This document shows positions 49,808-57,929 of a DNA stretch of 64,000 nucleotides, in pieces (the stretch's first letter is position 1; each line of letters starts with the position of its first letter). The translations under genes were made by a program, and so were the position numbers. This DNA is from Coriobacteriia bacterium. Its GTDB lineage: Bacteria; Actinomycetota; Coriobacteriia; Anaerosomatales; PHET01. The notes below the pieces were generated by a model. The model made no database searches. It had not been told where the DNA came from and was given only the letters and a program-made list of their open reading frames with translations. The stretch is taken from contig JAXMKZ010000005.1 of assembly GCA_034370385.1 (NCBI GenBank), forward strand, positions 1 through 64,000. The letters run 5' to 3'.

Positions 49808-50761
49808 ATGCCTTATGTACTTACAGCCGCCGGCTTCATCGCCCTGTTCGCAGGGGGCGAGTTCCTCGTGCGTGGGGCGGTCACGGTGTCACGACGGATG
49901 GGCATCTCACCCCTGCTCGTCGGTCTCACGGTGGTCGCGTTTTGTACGTCAGCTCCTGAGCTGCTCGTATCCCTCCAATCCGCTATCGCAGGCAGCCCCG
50001 GTATCGCGGTGGGCAACGTCGTGGGCTCCAACATCGCCAACATCGCGCTCATCCTCGGCCTCGCCGCGCTCGTGAAGCCGTTTGCCTTCGACGTCCCTGA
50101 CATCCGGAATGATGCGCTCGTGGCCCTCGGGACTTCGGCGTTCCTCGTTCCACTCGGCTGGTTCGGCATCATCCCCCGATGGGTCGGTGCGCTCATGGTC
50201 GCGGCGCTCGCGATCTATATCGTGCAGTCCTACCGCAGGGAGGTAGGCGCAGGCGCCGAGTCATCCGACTGGCACGCCGAGGAGGCCGAGGTCTTCACTT
50301 CAGGAGCTCCGTGGAGTGTCGCCATAGCCCAACTCGCCGGGGGCCTTTTCGCGCTGGTGCTGGGCGCCGACTGGCTCATCACCGGCGCCCAGGAGATAGC
50401 GCTCACCTTCGGCGTGCCGGAAGACGTCGTCGGCCTGACGGTCGTTGCGCTCGGTACGTCGCTGCCCGAACTCGCGACCTCTGTGATGGCGGCGCGGCGC
50501 GGGCACGCCGACGTGGCAATCGGCAACGTGCTGGGCTCCAACACCTTCAACGTGCTGTCGATCCTGGGCATAACGATCATCGTCGCGCCGCTGTCGATTC
50601 CCGAAGGGATCTCATCGTTCGACGTCCCGGTGATGCTCGCGTTCTCAACGGTGGCAATCGGCGGCCTGCTGCTCCGCGGCAAGATCGGGCGGCTGTTCGG
50701 CGGCCTGCTGCTGGCTGGGTACTTGGGCTACGTGGCGTATCTCTACGCGCCCGTCGGCTGA
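49808..50761 (+). CDS. Calcium/sodium:cation antiporter (YrbG-like, CaCA family)
   Basis: 317 residues from ATG 49808. Two inverted alpha repeats are exact: GLTVVAFCTSAPELLVSL followed by GNVVGSNIANIALIL, and GLTVVALGTSLPELATSV followed by GNVLGSNTFNVLSIL; the acidic residues in these repeats bind the cation. Ten membrane helices. No ribosome binding site is seen, and CACTAT about seven bases upstream could act as a -10 box for a leaderless mRNA. Confidence 0.9.
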   Translation: MPYVLTAAGFIALFAGGEFLVRGAVTVSRRMGISPLLVGLTVVAFCTSAPELLVSLQSAIAGSPGIAVGNVVGSNIANIALILGLAALVKPFAFDVPDIRNDALVALGTSAFLVPLGWFGIIPRWVGALMVAALAIYIVQSYRREVGAGAESSDWHAEEAEVFTSGAPWSVAIAQLAGGLFALVLGADWLITGAQEIALTFGVPEDVVGLTVVALGTSLPELATSVMAARRGHADVAIGNVLGSNTFNVLSILGITIIVAPLSIPEGISSFDVPVMLAFSTVAIGGLLLRGKIGRLFGGLLLAGYLGYVAYLYAPVG

Positions 50762-50788
50762 GGCCGTTCGACGCTCAGGAAACGGCCT
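50761..50788 (+). terminator. Hairpin after the CaCA antiporter gene
   Basis: AGGCCGTT / AACGGCCT, 8-bp stem and 12-base loop directly at the stop codon, followed by TC-rich sequence. Probable terminator. It overlaps the first copy of the flanking repeat. Confidence 0.55.
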
Positions 50789-50812
50789 TCTGACGCCTCA
50801 CCCGCATTCCGC
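50767..50812 (+). repeat. 46-bp imperfect direct repeat, copy 1
   Basis: The sequence from TTCGACGCTCAGGAA through CTGACGCCTCACCC to CATTCCGC recurs with few changes at 51787-51834. The two copies bracket the second HEPN/MNT module; their starts are 1,020 bp apart. Confidence 0.85.
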
Positions 50813-50839
50813 CTAGCGAGCCCGCTGATTGACGCATAT

Positions 50840-50877
50840 CACTACTTGTACGTTGTTTTTCACTACTCGTATGTTGT
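50840..50877 (+). promoter_or_regulatory. Two 17-bp direct repeats in the HEPN/MNT promoter
   Basis: CACTACTTGTACGTTGT (50840-50856) and CACTACTCGTATGTTGT (50861-50877) are spaced 21 bp, two DNA turns. The second overlaps a TGTAAT -10 box (50875-50880). The ATG follows at 50892, so the mRNA leader is about five bases or absent. These are likely operators of the antitoxin's own Xre domain. Confidence 0.65.
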
Positions 50878-50891
50878 AATCTAGCTCTGAC

Positions 50892-51452
50892 ATGGGTGAG
50901 ATTCTCGACATCGGGGCGGACTTGGTGAGGGCGCGGCGAGCGTCCGGCCTGTCTCAGCGCGAACTCGGGATACGCCTCGGCGTCCGTCAGCAGCAGGTGG
51001 CGCGCTGGGAGGCGACCGCCTACCGGACCGCGGACCTGCAGCGTGTGGACGAGGTCGCGCAGGCGCTGGGCATCGAGCGCACGATCGGTACCCTGCCGCT
51101 CGCGGCGGAGACGCCAGCCGTGTATGGCGAGCAGACCACGCGCATCACCCCCGTACGCGACCTCGGCGAAATCGTCGCGCGCATTCGAGCTCACGGCGAC
51201 GAGTTTCGCGACCGGTTTCACATCGATCGCATCGGGGTGTTCGGCTCGTTCGTTCACGGAGAGCAGACGGCGGACAGCGACGTGGATCTGCTTGTTGAGA
51301 CTGACGACCCCGGCGGCCTGCGCTATGTCGCAGCTGGCAACTTCGCCGAAGATATCCTCGGTCGCCCGGTCGACTTCATTCGGCCGCATCTACTCAAGGA
51401 GCGGTTGGCTCCTCGCGTACTGAGGGAGGCTGTCTATGTCTGGACCGCGTGA
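50892..51452 (+). CDS. MntA-type antitoxin, second copy
   Basis: 186 residues. Same architecture as the protein at 11860: Xre helix-turn-helix (SQRELGIRLGVRQQQVARWE) then a nucleotidyltransferase domain with G118-S119...D130-V-D132. The two align throughout their N-terminal 75 residues (for example LPLAAETPAVY against LPLAAEAPATY) but differ in the catalytic half, so they are old paralogues or separate arrivals. The toxin gene overlaps by 17 bases. Confidence 0.85.
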   Translation: MGEILDIGADLVRARRASGLSQRELGIRLGVRQQQVARWEATAYRTADLQRVDEVAQALGIERTIGTLPLAAETPAVYGEQTTRITPVRDLGEIVARIRAHGDEFRDRFHIDRIGVFGSFVHGEQTADSDVDLLVETDDPGGLRYVAAGNFAEDILGRPVDFIRPHLLKERLAPRVLREAVYVWTA

Positions 51453-51813
51453 CGACTCTCTCCTGCTCGATGATGTCGTCGACGCGGCGGAGCGACTAAT
51501 CTCCTTGGGCTCGCGGGTCCCACGAGGGTGGTTGGGCCAAGACCGCGACGTGAACGAGATGATCCTGTGGAACGTTGTGGTTCTGGGCGAGGCCACCAAA
51601 CGCATGCGCGAGCAGACGCGTCTCAGGTTCTCTGACGTTCCTTGGGAGTTGCTTGCTCGCACACGCGACCGGATCGTCCACCACTACGAGGGTGTGGACT
51701 GGCACATCATGACGCTGATTGCCTGCGACGAAATCCCCGGTCTGCTACCGCGCCTCATAGAGATCCGCGACACCGTCCGGACTGAGTTCGACGCCCAGGA
51801 ACCAGCCCGCTGA
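51436..51813 (+). CDS. HepT-like HEPN toxin, second copy
   Basis: 125 residues. The RX4HXY motif is R77...H82-H-Y84 (RDRIVHHY). The rest is helical (VNEMILWNVVVLGEATKRM) and typical of DUF86. It is only distantly similar to the toxin at 12428, so each antitoxin probably recognises its own partner. The start is embedded in the antitoxin gene; the end lies in the second copy of the flanking repeat. Confidence 0.85.
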   Translation: MSGPRDDSLLLDDVVDAAERLISLGSRVPRGWLGQDRDVNEMILWNVVVLGEATKRMREQTRLRFSDVPWELLARTRDRIVHHYEGVDWHIMTLIACDEIPGLLPRLIEIRDTVRTEFDAQEPAR

Positions 51814-51834
51814 CGCCTCACCCTCTCATTCCGC
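51787..51834 (+). repeat. 46-bp imperfect direct repeat, copy 2
   Basis: Second copy of 50767-50812, overlapping the last codons and stop of the HEPN gene. The repeat may have arisen when the module was inserted or excised. Confidence 0.85.
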
Positions 51835-51903
51835 GCCACGGGAGTGCGGTTCGCGCGTACTCGCGGGTGCTACCATCGTGCCTCCCCCTCCCGAAGGAGC
51901 CGC

Positions 51904-52602
51904 GTGAGTCGCCGCAAGCACAGCGCCAAGGCCGGAGTCATCGACGTCGCCCCGATTCTCATCGGGATAGTGCCGTTCGGCCTCGTGGCGGGCGCGGCGG
52001 TCATCCATGCCGGCATGGGAGTCACCGAGGCCATGGCCATGTCGCTCTTCGTGAACGCTGGCGCCTCACAGATCGTGGCGACGACCATCTTCGACGCGGG
52101 CGCCCCGCTATGGGTGGCGCTGGCGACAGCGCTCATCGTCAACGCGCGCATGTTCATCTACTCCACGTCGATCGCGCCGGTCTTTGCCGACACACCGGCG
52201 TGGCTTCGGCCGATTCTCGGCCACATGCTGGTGGACCAGAACTACGCCTCGACCATGACGAAGGGGCGCCTGCGTGACGACATCGATGCCGTGCCGTACT
52301 ACGTCGGCGCGTGGATCGCGCTGGCCTCTGTTTGGCAGGTCTCGAACCTCGCAGGTGCGCTGCTCGGCCCGCTGGTGCCGCCGGAGTGGGGTCTGGAGTT
52401 CGCCGTGCCGCTCGTCTTCCTCGCCATGCTCGCGCCGGCGCTCAAGGACCGCACCTCGGTGGGCGTTGCCGTCGTGACGGCGGTCGCGGCCGCGGTCCTC
52501 GTGCCGCTCTTGCCGCTGCAGCTGGGACTTGTCGCAGCACTGCTCGCCGGGATGGGGTACGGCGCATGGCGCGACATCGTCAAGGACGGTGACGGCAAGT
52601 GA
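51904..52602 (+). CDS. azlC: AzlC-family branched-chain amino-acid exporter, large subunit
   Basis: 232 residues from GTG 51904 behind GAAGGAG. AzlC hallmarks: APILIGIVPFGLVAGAAVI, SLFVNAGASQIVATTI, VNARMFIYSTSIAPVF; about seven membrane helices. Works with the small AzlD protein encoded by the next gene, overlapping by GTGA. The pair exports branched-chain amino acids or analogues in Bacillus and Corynebacterium (BrnFE). Confidence 0.88.
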   Translation: MSRRKHSAKAGVIDVAPILIGIVPFGLVAGAAVIHAGMGVTEAMAMSLFVNAGASQIVATTIFDAGAPLWVALATALIVNARMFIYSTSIAPVFADTPAWLRPILGHMLVDQNYASTMTKGRLRDDIDAVPYYVGAWIALASVWQVSNLAGALLGPLVPPEWGLEFAVPLVFLAMLAPALKDRTSVGVAVVTAVAAAVLVPLLPLQLGLVAALLAGMGYGAWRDIVKDGDGK

Positions 52603-52937
52603 CCGCGACCGCGCAGTTCTGGGTGCTGATCGTCGTGCTGGCCGTCGGCACTTGGGCGATGCGCAGCCTGCCGATCATGCTGCATGGCCGAGTGCCGCAC
52701 CCGCCGTGGCTCGAGCGGCTGCTCAAGCACGTCCCGGTGGCCGCGCTGACGGCGCTCGTTGTGCCGGGCGCTCTGTACGTGAAGGATGCCGCAGGGGCGT
52801 ACGCGTTTTCACCGGCTCGCACGGTGGCCGCCGTGGTGGCGCTACTGGTGGCGCTGAAGACCAAGAATGTGCTCGCCACTCTGGTCGTGGGGATGGGCGT
52901 CATGTGGGCGATGCAAGCGGCGCTGGGCGGCGGGTAG
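52599..52937 (+). CDS. azlD: AzlD-family exporter, small subunit
   Basis: 112 residues, overlapping azlC by four bases. Four membrane helices with WAMRSLPIMLHGRVPHPPWL, LLKHVPVAALTALVVPGAL and ARTVAAVVALLVALKTKNVL, the standard AzlD pattern. It forms a two-component amino-acid exporter with AzlC. Confidence 0.88.
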   Translation: MTATAQFWVLIVVLAVGTWAMRSLPIMLHGRVPHPPWLERLLKHVPVAALTALVVPGALYVKDAAGAYAFSPARTVAAVVALLVALKTKNVLATLVVGMGVMWAMQAALGGG

Positions 52938-52947
52938 GGCCGCAGCG

Positions 52948-54189
52948 TCAGCGGTTCCACAATCCGCTGGTCGGCACAGCCCAGAGTCGATCCCCGAAAG
53001 GTACCAGCGCCTCTCCGTCGTGTAGCACGATGCCGCAGGCGAAGCGCGACCCCAGCGCATCTCGAAGTCGCCGGAGCCCGCGAAAGTCGCTGTCCCTCAC
53101 GGTCCATGCCGCTTTGACCTCGACGCCAACCAGTCGCGCGCCGCGCTCTAGTACCACGTCCACCTCGTACCCGTCCTTGTCTCTCCAGTGAGAGAACCTA
53201 GTGGGCTCATCATCGAAGCTTGCCATACGCATCAGCTCATTGGCGACGAAGCTCTCGAGTATCCGCCCGTACCGGGATCGGTCATCCGCCAGCTCAGGGA
53301 CTCCCATTCCCAGGGCCGAGGTCACGATACCGGTGTCGGCCACGTGAAGCTTCGGCGCCTTGATCAGTCGCTTCATCGTGCTGGAGTGCCATGCCGGGGT
53401 TTCGACCACTGCAAACACGCGCTCAAGAAGGGTGACATACTCGCGAATGGTCGGGCGGCTGACTGAGAACGGACCTGCCAACTCGGTGATGTTGAGCAGA
53501 CAGGCCGTGTGTCCTGCGAGAAGCTCGATGAGTCTGGGCAGGACATCGAGGGAGCGAACGCGAGCCAGATCGCGAACATCTCGCTGCACGATCGCGTCGA
53601 TGTACTCTCGGTACCATGCGGCGCGTCTCGGCGCAGACTTCCTGGCTAGCGCCGGTGGGAAGCCTCCGGCGACGATCAACTCCGGGAGCGACTCCCTCTC
53701 GACGCGCGGCACGGCCGCGAAGCCGTCATGGAAGGCCGCTGCCAAGAAGCCCGATCGAACACCGCGCAACTCGCACTGCGCAAGTGGATGAAGTCGAACC
53801 GTCTCCATCCTCCCCGCGAGTGACTCTGTCATCGTTGGCACCAAGAGGACATTGGCCGAACCCGTGAGCAGGAATCGCCCCTCCGTCCGCTCGCGGTCAA
53901 TGGCGAACTTGAGCGCTGGAAACACCTGCGGTACCCGCTGAACCTCGTCGAGAATCACTCTGTCCGGCAGGCGGCTGACGAAGCCCATTGGGTCTGCGTC
54001 GGCAGCGCGGCGCACGGTGTCGTCATCAAAGGTGACGTACTCGTGCCCGAGATCAGCCCCGATCGCGCGCGCCAACGTCGTCTTGCCGCACTGGCGCGGA
54101 CCATGAATCAGTACCGCGGGCGTGTCAGCAAGCGCATCCTGAACGCGGTCGCGGGCGAAACGCGGGTACAATGTTCCTTCGCTACTCAC
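52948..54189 (-). CDS. ATPase of the DUF4143 family (AAA_14)
   Basis: 413 residues from GTG 54189. Walker A HGPRQCGKTTL (about 29-39), Walker B-like RVILDEVQRVP, GSANVLLVPTMTESLAGRME sensor region, then a DUF4143 C-terminal domain with IDVVLERG-like (YEVDVVLERGARLVGVEVKA) nuclease-type acidic residues. This widespread family is often mobile and of unknown function. It resembles in plan, but is not closely related to, the ATPase at 2195. Confidence 0.88.
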   Translation of the reverse strand: MSSEGTLYPRFARDRVQDALADTPAVLIHGPRQCGKTTLARAIGADLGHEYVTFDDDTVRRAADADPMGFVSRLPDRVILDEVQRVPQVFPALKFAIDRERTEGRFLLTGSANVLLVPTMTESLAGRMETVRLHPLAQCELRGVRSGFLAAAFHDGFAAVPRVERESLPELIVAGGFPPALARKSAPRRAAWYREYIDAIVQRDVRDLARVRSLDVLPRLIELLAGHTACLLNITELAGPFSVSRPTIREYVTLLERVFAVVETPAWHSSTMKRLIKAPKLHVADTGIVTSALGMGVPELADDRSRYGRILESFVANELMRMASFDDEPTRFSHWRDKDGYEVDVVLERGARLVGVEVKAAWTVRDSDFRGLRRLRDALGSRFACGIVLHDGEALVPFGDRLWAVPTSGLWNR

Positions 54190-54291
54190 CGTCCGATTGT
54201 AGGTTCAAGCACCGGCTGATCGCAAGTTTGACTACCGGCTGATTGCAGGACAACAGCTCAGAGGCCTCGCGGCACCGCGGCTGGTTCCTCG

Positions 54292-54951
54292 CTACACGAG
54301 CCCCAAGCGGCGCCATACGCCGGCGGAGATGCCGAACGACGGCAGGTACCACACGAGCCCGCCGATGATGTAGATCACGAGATCCTTGCGAACGAGATCG
54401 GCGATCTCCCCAAGTCGTCCCACCTGAAACACGCTCACATAGACCACGACCGCCGCCAGTGCCAGCGCTGCCAGCATCGCGAGCGCCTGGAACATGGAAC
54501 GAGCGTCGATAGGCCGGCGCAACCGCCTGACGATGCCCACAACCAGCGGCGAGACGAGCGCCACAAGAATCGCTCCGGCAACCGGCGTGGCGATGGCCCT
54601 GTGCTCCGGAGCCAAGAATGCGTTCACGGGCAGGAGCAGAAACGTGCTCAGAAACATCACGGTCACGCCGCTGATCACGATGAGGGGCGTGAGAATCAAG
54701 ATACGCAGCGCAACCGTCTTGAACGGATCGCGGCTGTCGGTGAAGAACGTGAGCGCGATGCCCAACAAGAACGGGACGGTCACAAGCGAAACGTACGAGA
54801 ACGTGTACGTGCGAAACGGCAGCTGGGCGATCGCGAGCACCCCGGGCACCAGGAACAGCAGCATGAAGGCATACGAAACAGCGTAGGTGTCGAGGACTCG
54901 GGGGGCCTCATCGTCTGGCTTCATCGTGACTTCGGTCTCATCCACGGGCAT
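54292..54951 (-). CDS. Multi-pass membrane protein
   Basis: 219 residues. Five or six membrane helices (about 25-45, 50-70, 85-110, 120-140, 155-178, 190-210) after a charged 20-residue N-terminus. There is no signature I recognise. It is monocistronic between an ATPase and a divergent radical SAM gene. Confidence 0.65.
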   Translation of the reverse strand: MPVDETEVTMKPDDEAPRVLDTYAVSYAFMLLFLVPGVLAIAQLPFRTYTFSYVSLVTVPFLLGIALTFFTDSRDPFKTVALRILILTPLIVISGVTVMFLSTFLLLPVNAFLAPEHRAIATPVAGAILVALVSPLVVGIVRRLRRPIDARSMFQALAMLAALALAAVVVYVSVFQVGRLGEIADLVRKDLVIYIIGGLVWYLPSFGISAGVWRRLGLV

Positions 54952-55152
54952 CTCCGCACTGTGCGCGCCGGGCTGTCATGGCACATCATGATGGCGAGGA
55001 GCCTGCCTCGAACATGACTTCAGTCAAGTGGCTCAGGTTTCGGCATGCTCGCTCACATGAGCTCACGCCGCCCGCCGAAGCCTGGACCCCATCCCCCGGG
55101 GCGAAGCCACTCGCGCGACCGACCGCCGTTCACCGAGCAGCAGGTCATAGTT

Positions 55153-55200
55153 GTTACATTCGGTTACATTGGCTATCTGCTTGCGTACACTTGACAGTGT
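55153..55200 (+). promoter_or_regulatory. Repeat-rich promoter region of the radical SAM gene
   Basis: Two direct copies of GTTACATT (55153-55160 and 55163-55170), 10 bp apart, are followed by a palindrome ACACT-TGAC-AGTGT (55187-55200). They sit 50-95 bp before ATG 55248 and may be regulator sites. The rest of 54952-55247 holds nothing clear. Confidence 0.4.
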
Positions 55201-55247
55201 GACGCAGTATCCCACCCGGTGGGGCACCCAGCCCAGGAGGCACTCTG

Positions 55248-56441
55248 ATGGCACATGTACGCTCGCTCTTCTTCGACGGTCCCCTCACCGAGGTCGAGGA
55301 CAAGGCGCAGTTGGCCGTCCAGCTCGGCCGACCCAGTGAGGTCATCTGGAACATCACCAACCGCTGCAACCTGCTGTGCGACCACTGCTACATGGCCGCC
55401 ACCGGGCACGCGGCGCCTGAGCAGCTCACCGATGAAGAGGCCATCGCGATAGTCGACCAGATGGTCGACTCGGGCGTGCCGGTCCTGTTCATGAGCGGCG
55501 GCGAGCCGATGATGCGCAAGAACTTCTGGGAAATCCTCGAGCACGCGCGCGCGGGAAACATGCATGTCGTCGTCTCCACCAACGCCACGCTGATCGATCG
55601 CGAGGCGGCCAAGCGGCTCAAGACCCTCGGTGTGGACTGGATCGCGACCTCGCTCTACGGTCCTCCGCCCTTCCACGACAAGATGGTCGGCGTTCCCGGG
55701 ACCCACGCCAAGGTCGTCGAGGCCATCAAGATCCTGCGCGAGGAAGGCGTCGGCGTCGCGCTCAAGAGCGCCGTCTCGAAAGACACTCTCCCCTTCATCC
55801 CCCACATCATCGCCAAGGCCAAGGAGCTCGACTGCGGCCTCATCTACCTGTGCGATCTCATCACGAGCGGACGCAGCGAGGGCGAAGAGGACGCGCGTGT
55901 AAGCGTTGCGCAGTGGAAGGTGATCGCCGAGGGAATCGTCGACGACATGATCGACCCTGACGTGACGCTCGAGTACGACATCGGCGCGCTGCCGTCGATG
56001 ATCCCCTATCTGGCCCAGCGTTTCGAAGCCCGCGGCATGGACGTGACCAAGGGTCTTGAGCGCCTCAAGATCATCTCGGCGTGCCCCGTCGGCAAGGGTC
56101 ACATGAACATCAACTCCGAGGGCGGCATCATGCCCTGCCAGTTCGCACAGGATTGGGTGATCGGCAACATCCGCGAGATGACACTGGCCGACGCGGTCAA
56201 GGAGCTGTTCGTCTTCGACGCAGCGGACGCCAAGGGCTGGTGTTCTGACGATGAGTGCGAGTACTCCCGCATCTGTCGTGGCTGCCGCACGAAGGCGTTC
56301 CACGAGTTCGGCGATCCGCTGGGTGTGGACACCACGTGCATCCTGAAGAGCCGCGACTCCGGTGAGGTGGAGGCGCCTCAGGACTTCGATCCCAGCCAGT
56401 CACCCGCTTCCCCCTGCTGCGCCCCGGGCGCCTGCGGCTGA
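55248..56441 (+). CDS. Radical SAM/SPASM-domain protein
   Basis: 397 residues from ATG 55248, seven bases after AGGAGG. The radical SAM cluster motif is CNLLCDHCYM, with MSGGEPMMRK following. The C-terminal SPASM-type domain has cysteines in ISACPVGKGHMNI, GIMPCQFAQDW, and CEYSRICRGCRTKAF for auxiliary clusters. It resembles the AhbC/AhbD/NirJ branch used in alternative heme synthesis, but also peptide-modifying enzymes; no precursor gene is seen. It ends with a Cys-rich tail (SPCCAPGACG). Confidence 0.85.
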   Translation: MAHVRSLFFDGPLTEVEDKAQLAVQLGRPSEVIWNITNRCNLLCDHCYMAATGHAAPEQLTDEEAIAIVDQMVDSGVPVLFMSGGEPMMRKNFWEILEHARAGNMHVVVSTNATLIDREAAKRLKTLGVDWIATSLYGPPPFHDKMVGVPGTHAKVVEAIKILREEGVGVALKSAVSKDTLPFIPHIIAKAKELDCGLIYLCDLITSGRSEGEEDARVSVAQWKVIAEGIVDDMIDPDVTLEYDIGALPSMIPYLAQRFEARGMDVTKGLERLKIISACPVGKGHMNINSEGGIMPCQFAQDWVIGNIREMTLADAVKELFVFDAADAKGWCSDDECEYSRICRGCRTKAFHEFGDPLGVDTTCILKSRDSGEVEAPQDFDPSQSPASPCCAPGACG

Positions 56442-56517
56442 CGCTCGCCGCCTGTCTGGTGCTCGCGCTCATGGCGGGCGGTTTAGTGGCGTGCGAGTGA
56501 TGCGGGGATGTCTTTCG

Positions 56518-56546
56518 CTGACGCCTATCTGCGCACGCGCTACAAT
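56518..56546 (+). promoter_or_regulatory. Promoter of the gene at 56587
   Basis: CTGACG (56518-56523) and TACAAT (56541-56546) with exactly 17 bp between. The start codon is 40 bases downstream. Confidence 0.45.
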
Positions 56547-56586
56547 GCGCCCGCACCAAGGATTCCCCCGACAAAGGATACTTGCA

Positions 56587-56994
56587 ATGGCGCTTTTCAT
56601 GCGGACCGATAAGGATCCTGAGGGCACCGCCGTACGAGTTGAGGCAGGCCTCAAGCACAAGGATGGAACGTGCTTCCTCGTGCTGCATCGACTACCGCCG
56701 GAGTACGCGAAGCCGCCGACGTTCGTCGTGCGCCTGTCCGGCGAGCGCATGGAGGTGCGCGGCAGCGGCCAGTCGCAGGCCTACTTCAAGGCATTCGCCT
56801 ACCAGAAGTTCTCTGCGAAGGAGCTCAAGCTTCTAGTCGGAGCGCGCGAGGGGGAAGACCACCTCCCGTTCTTCAACTTCAGCTACCCGACCGTGATCCG
56901 CGTCTTGGGGAAGTCGTACTACAAGATGCGGACGGAAGAACTCCGGCCGCTTGTCGAGGAACGGACCTGGAAGCTCGTCGCGACCACGGAGTAG
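56587..56994 (+). CDS. Conserved-looking protein of unknown function
   Basis: 135 residues from ATG 56587. Soluble, basic, with an alternating strand pattern (GTCFLVLHRLPPEYAKPPTF, FVVRLSGERMEVRGSG) and a C-terminal PFFNFSYPTVIRVLGKSYYK. No family recognised. The codon pattern and a good promoter support it as real. Confidence 0.6.
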   Translation: MALFMRTDKDPEGTAVRVEAGLKHKDGTCFLVLHRLPPEYAKPPTFVVRLSGERMEVRGSGQSQAYFKAFAYQKFSAKELKLLVGAREGEDHLPFFNFSYPTVIRVLGKSYYKMRTEELRPLVEERTWKLVATTE

Positions 56995-57073
56995 GGCCGC
57001 ATATCGCGGCAGACTCGCCCTCGAAGATATCTTCCGGTGACCGGTACGGCGCCACCCGATCGCGTAACCACGC

Positions 57074-57601
57074 TCAGGTGCCCGCTCCCCTCGAGCTGAC
57101 ACCGAGGGCGTCGGCCGCCTCGACCGCCCACGCTCTTATCGCATCCCAGTCGCGATAATCCCCCGCCGCCATGGCACCATTCGGGTCGGCGGCCGCGCGG
57201 TTGAAGGGGAACGACAGCCGCTCGGGGATGATGGCGCCGGCGAACTTGGCCACAATCACCGGTTTCACCGCTTCGACAAGCGGGGCGATGAACTTCGTTG
57301 CCTCGGCCTCGGCCTCCGGCGTGTCATCCTTGGGGGCCAGGCCCACCGAGAAGACCGCCACCCGCTTCGAGGTGAGCTCGGAACGGCGCGAACTGACGAA
57401 CCGTCGCATCTCGCCCAGGGGCTTGAACATGCGGATGGCGGTCCCCAGAACGACCGCGTCGTATCCGGCGAGCTTCGGCGCCTTCGACGCTCGCACCACG
57501 TCGACCTCGGCACCCGCCTCGCGAATGATCTTCGCCACTTCCTCGGCTATTTCGCCGCATGTCCCACACTTGGTCGCGTAGACCACGAGAACCTTCGCCA
57601 C
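57074..57601 (-). CDS. Flavodoxin-domain protein (HemG-like)
   Basis: 175 residues. Flavodoxin fold with an FMN phosphate loop VVYATKCGTCGEIAEEVAK and AVVLGTAIRMFKPLGEMRRF, the pattern seen in menaquinone-dependent protoporphyrinogen oxidase (HemG) and related stand-alone flavodoxin_5 proteins. The TKCGTC in the phosphate loop replaces the usual T-x-T-G-x-T with cysteines, which is odd. No signal peptide. Confidence 0.8.
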   Translation of the reverse strand: MAKVLVVYATKCGTCGEIAEEVAKIIREAGAEVDVVRASKAPKLAGYDAVVLGTAIRMFKPLGEMRRFVSSRRSELTSKRVAVFSVGLAPKDDTPEAEAEATKFIAPLVEAVKPVIVAKFAGAIIPERLSFPFNRAAADPNGAMAAGDYRDWDAIRAWAVEAADALGVSSRGAGT

Positions 57602-57772
57602 GAAGAACCTCCTCGGTCGGATTCGCCGATACGTCGGGGCGGCTCGCCTGCGCCCTGCACACGGGCTTCTACCCTAGCGGAGTGAAGGCACAACGCGAAG
57701 AGGGCCACCCCCGATTGTGGCCTGGAGAGCGGCTGGACCCGACCTGTATCTAGGCGTATCGTTCGCATCGAG

Positions 57773-57792
57773 GGGAGTCTGGGGAGACTCCC
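57773..57792 (+). terminator. Hairpin in the 5' region of the surface-protein gene
   Basis: GGGAGTCT-GGGG-AGACTCCC, a perfect 8-bp stem with four-base loop. It may be a terminator for upstream transcription or part of the structured leader that follows (a second stem AGCCGCC/GGCGGCT lies at 57824-57842). Confidence 0.5.
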
Positions 57793-57844
57793 GGTGCGGC
57801 GTCCTGCACTTGGGCGCGCTCTCAGCCGCCAGGGGGGCGGCTGT

Positions 57845-57912
57845 ATCACTCCGGGCACTGCCGGCGCAAGCCGATGCGAAGGCCCTAGTGACCATATGGG
57901 GGTGCGCTCCTT
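57845..57912 (+). ncRNA. Candidate c-di-GMP-I (GEMM-like) riboswitch, divergent
   Basis: The leader just upstream of the surface-protein start has a GCAA-capped stem (CCGGC-GCAA-GCCGA), then GCGAAGGCC, CTAGTGACCATATGG and a closing GGTGCG that can pair with the start CACTCC. This order resembles the GEMM/c-di-GMP-I riboswitch (GGGCA.., GNRA stem, CGCAAAGCC, second stem), but two invariant blocks (GGGCAAA and CGCAAAGCC) differ. Surface proteins are typical targets. Treat as a candidate only. Confidence 0.35.
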
Positions 57913-57929
57913 CCGTGGGAGGAGTTGCG

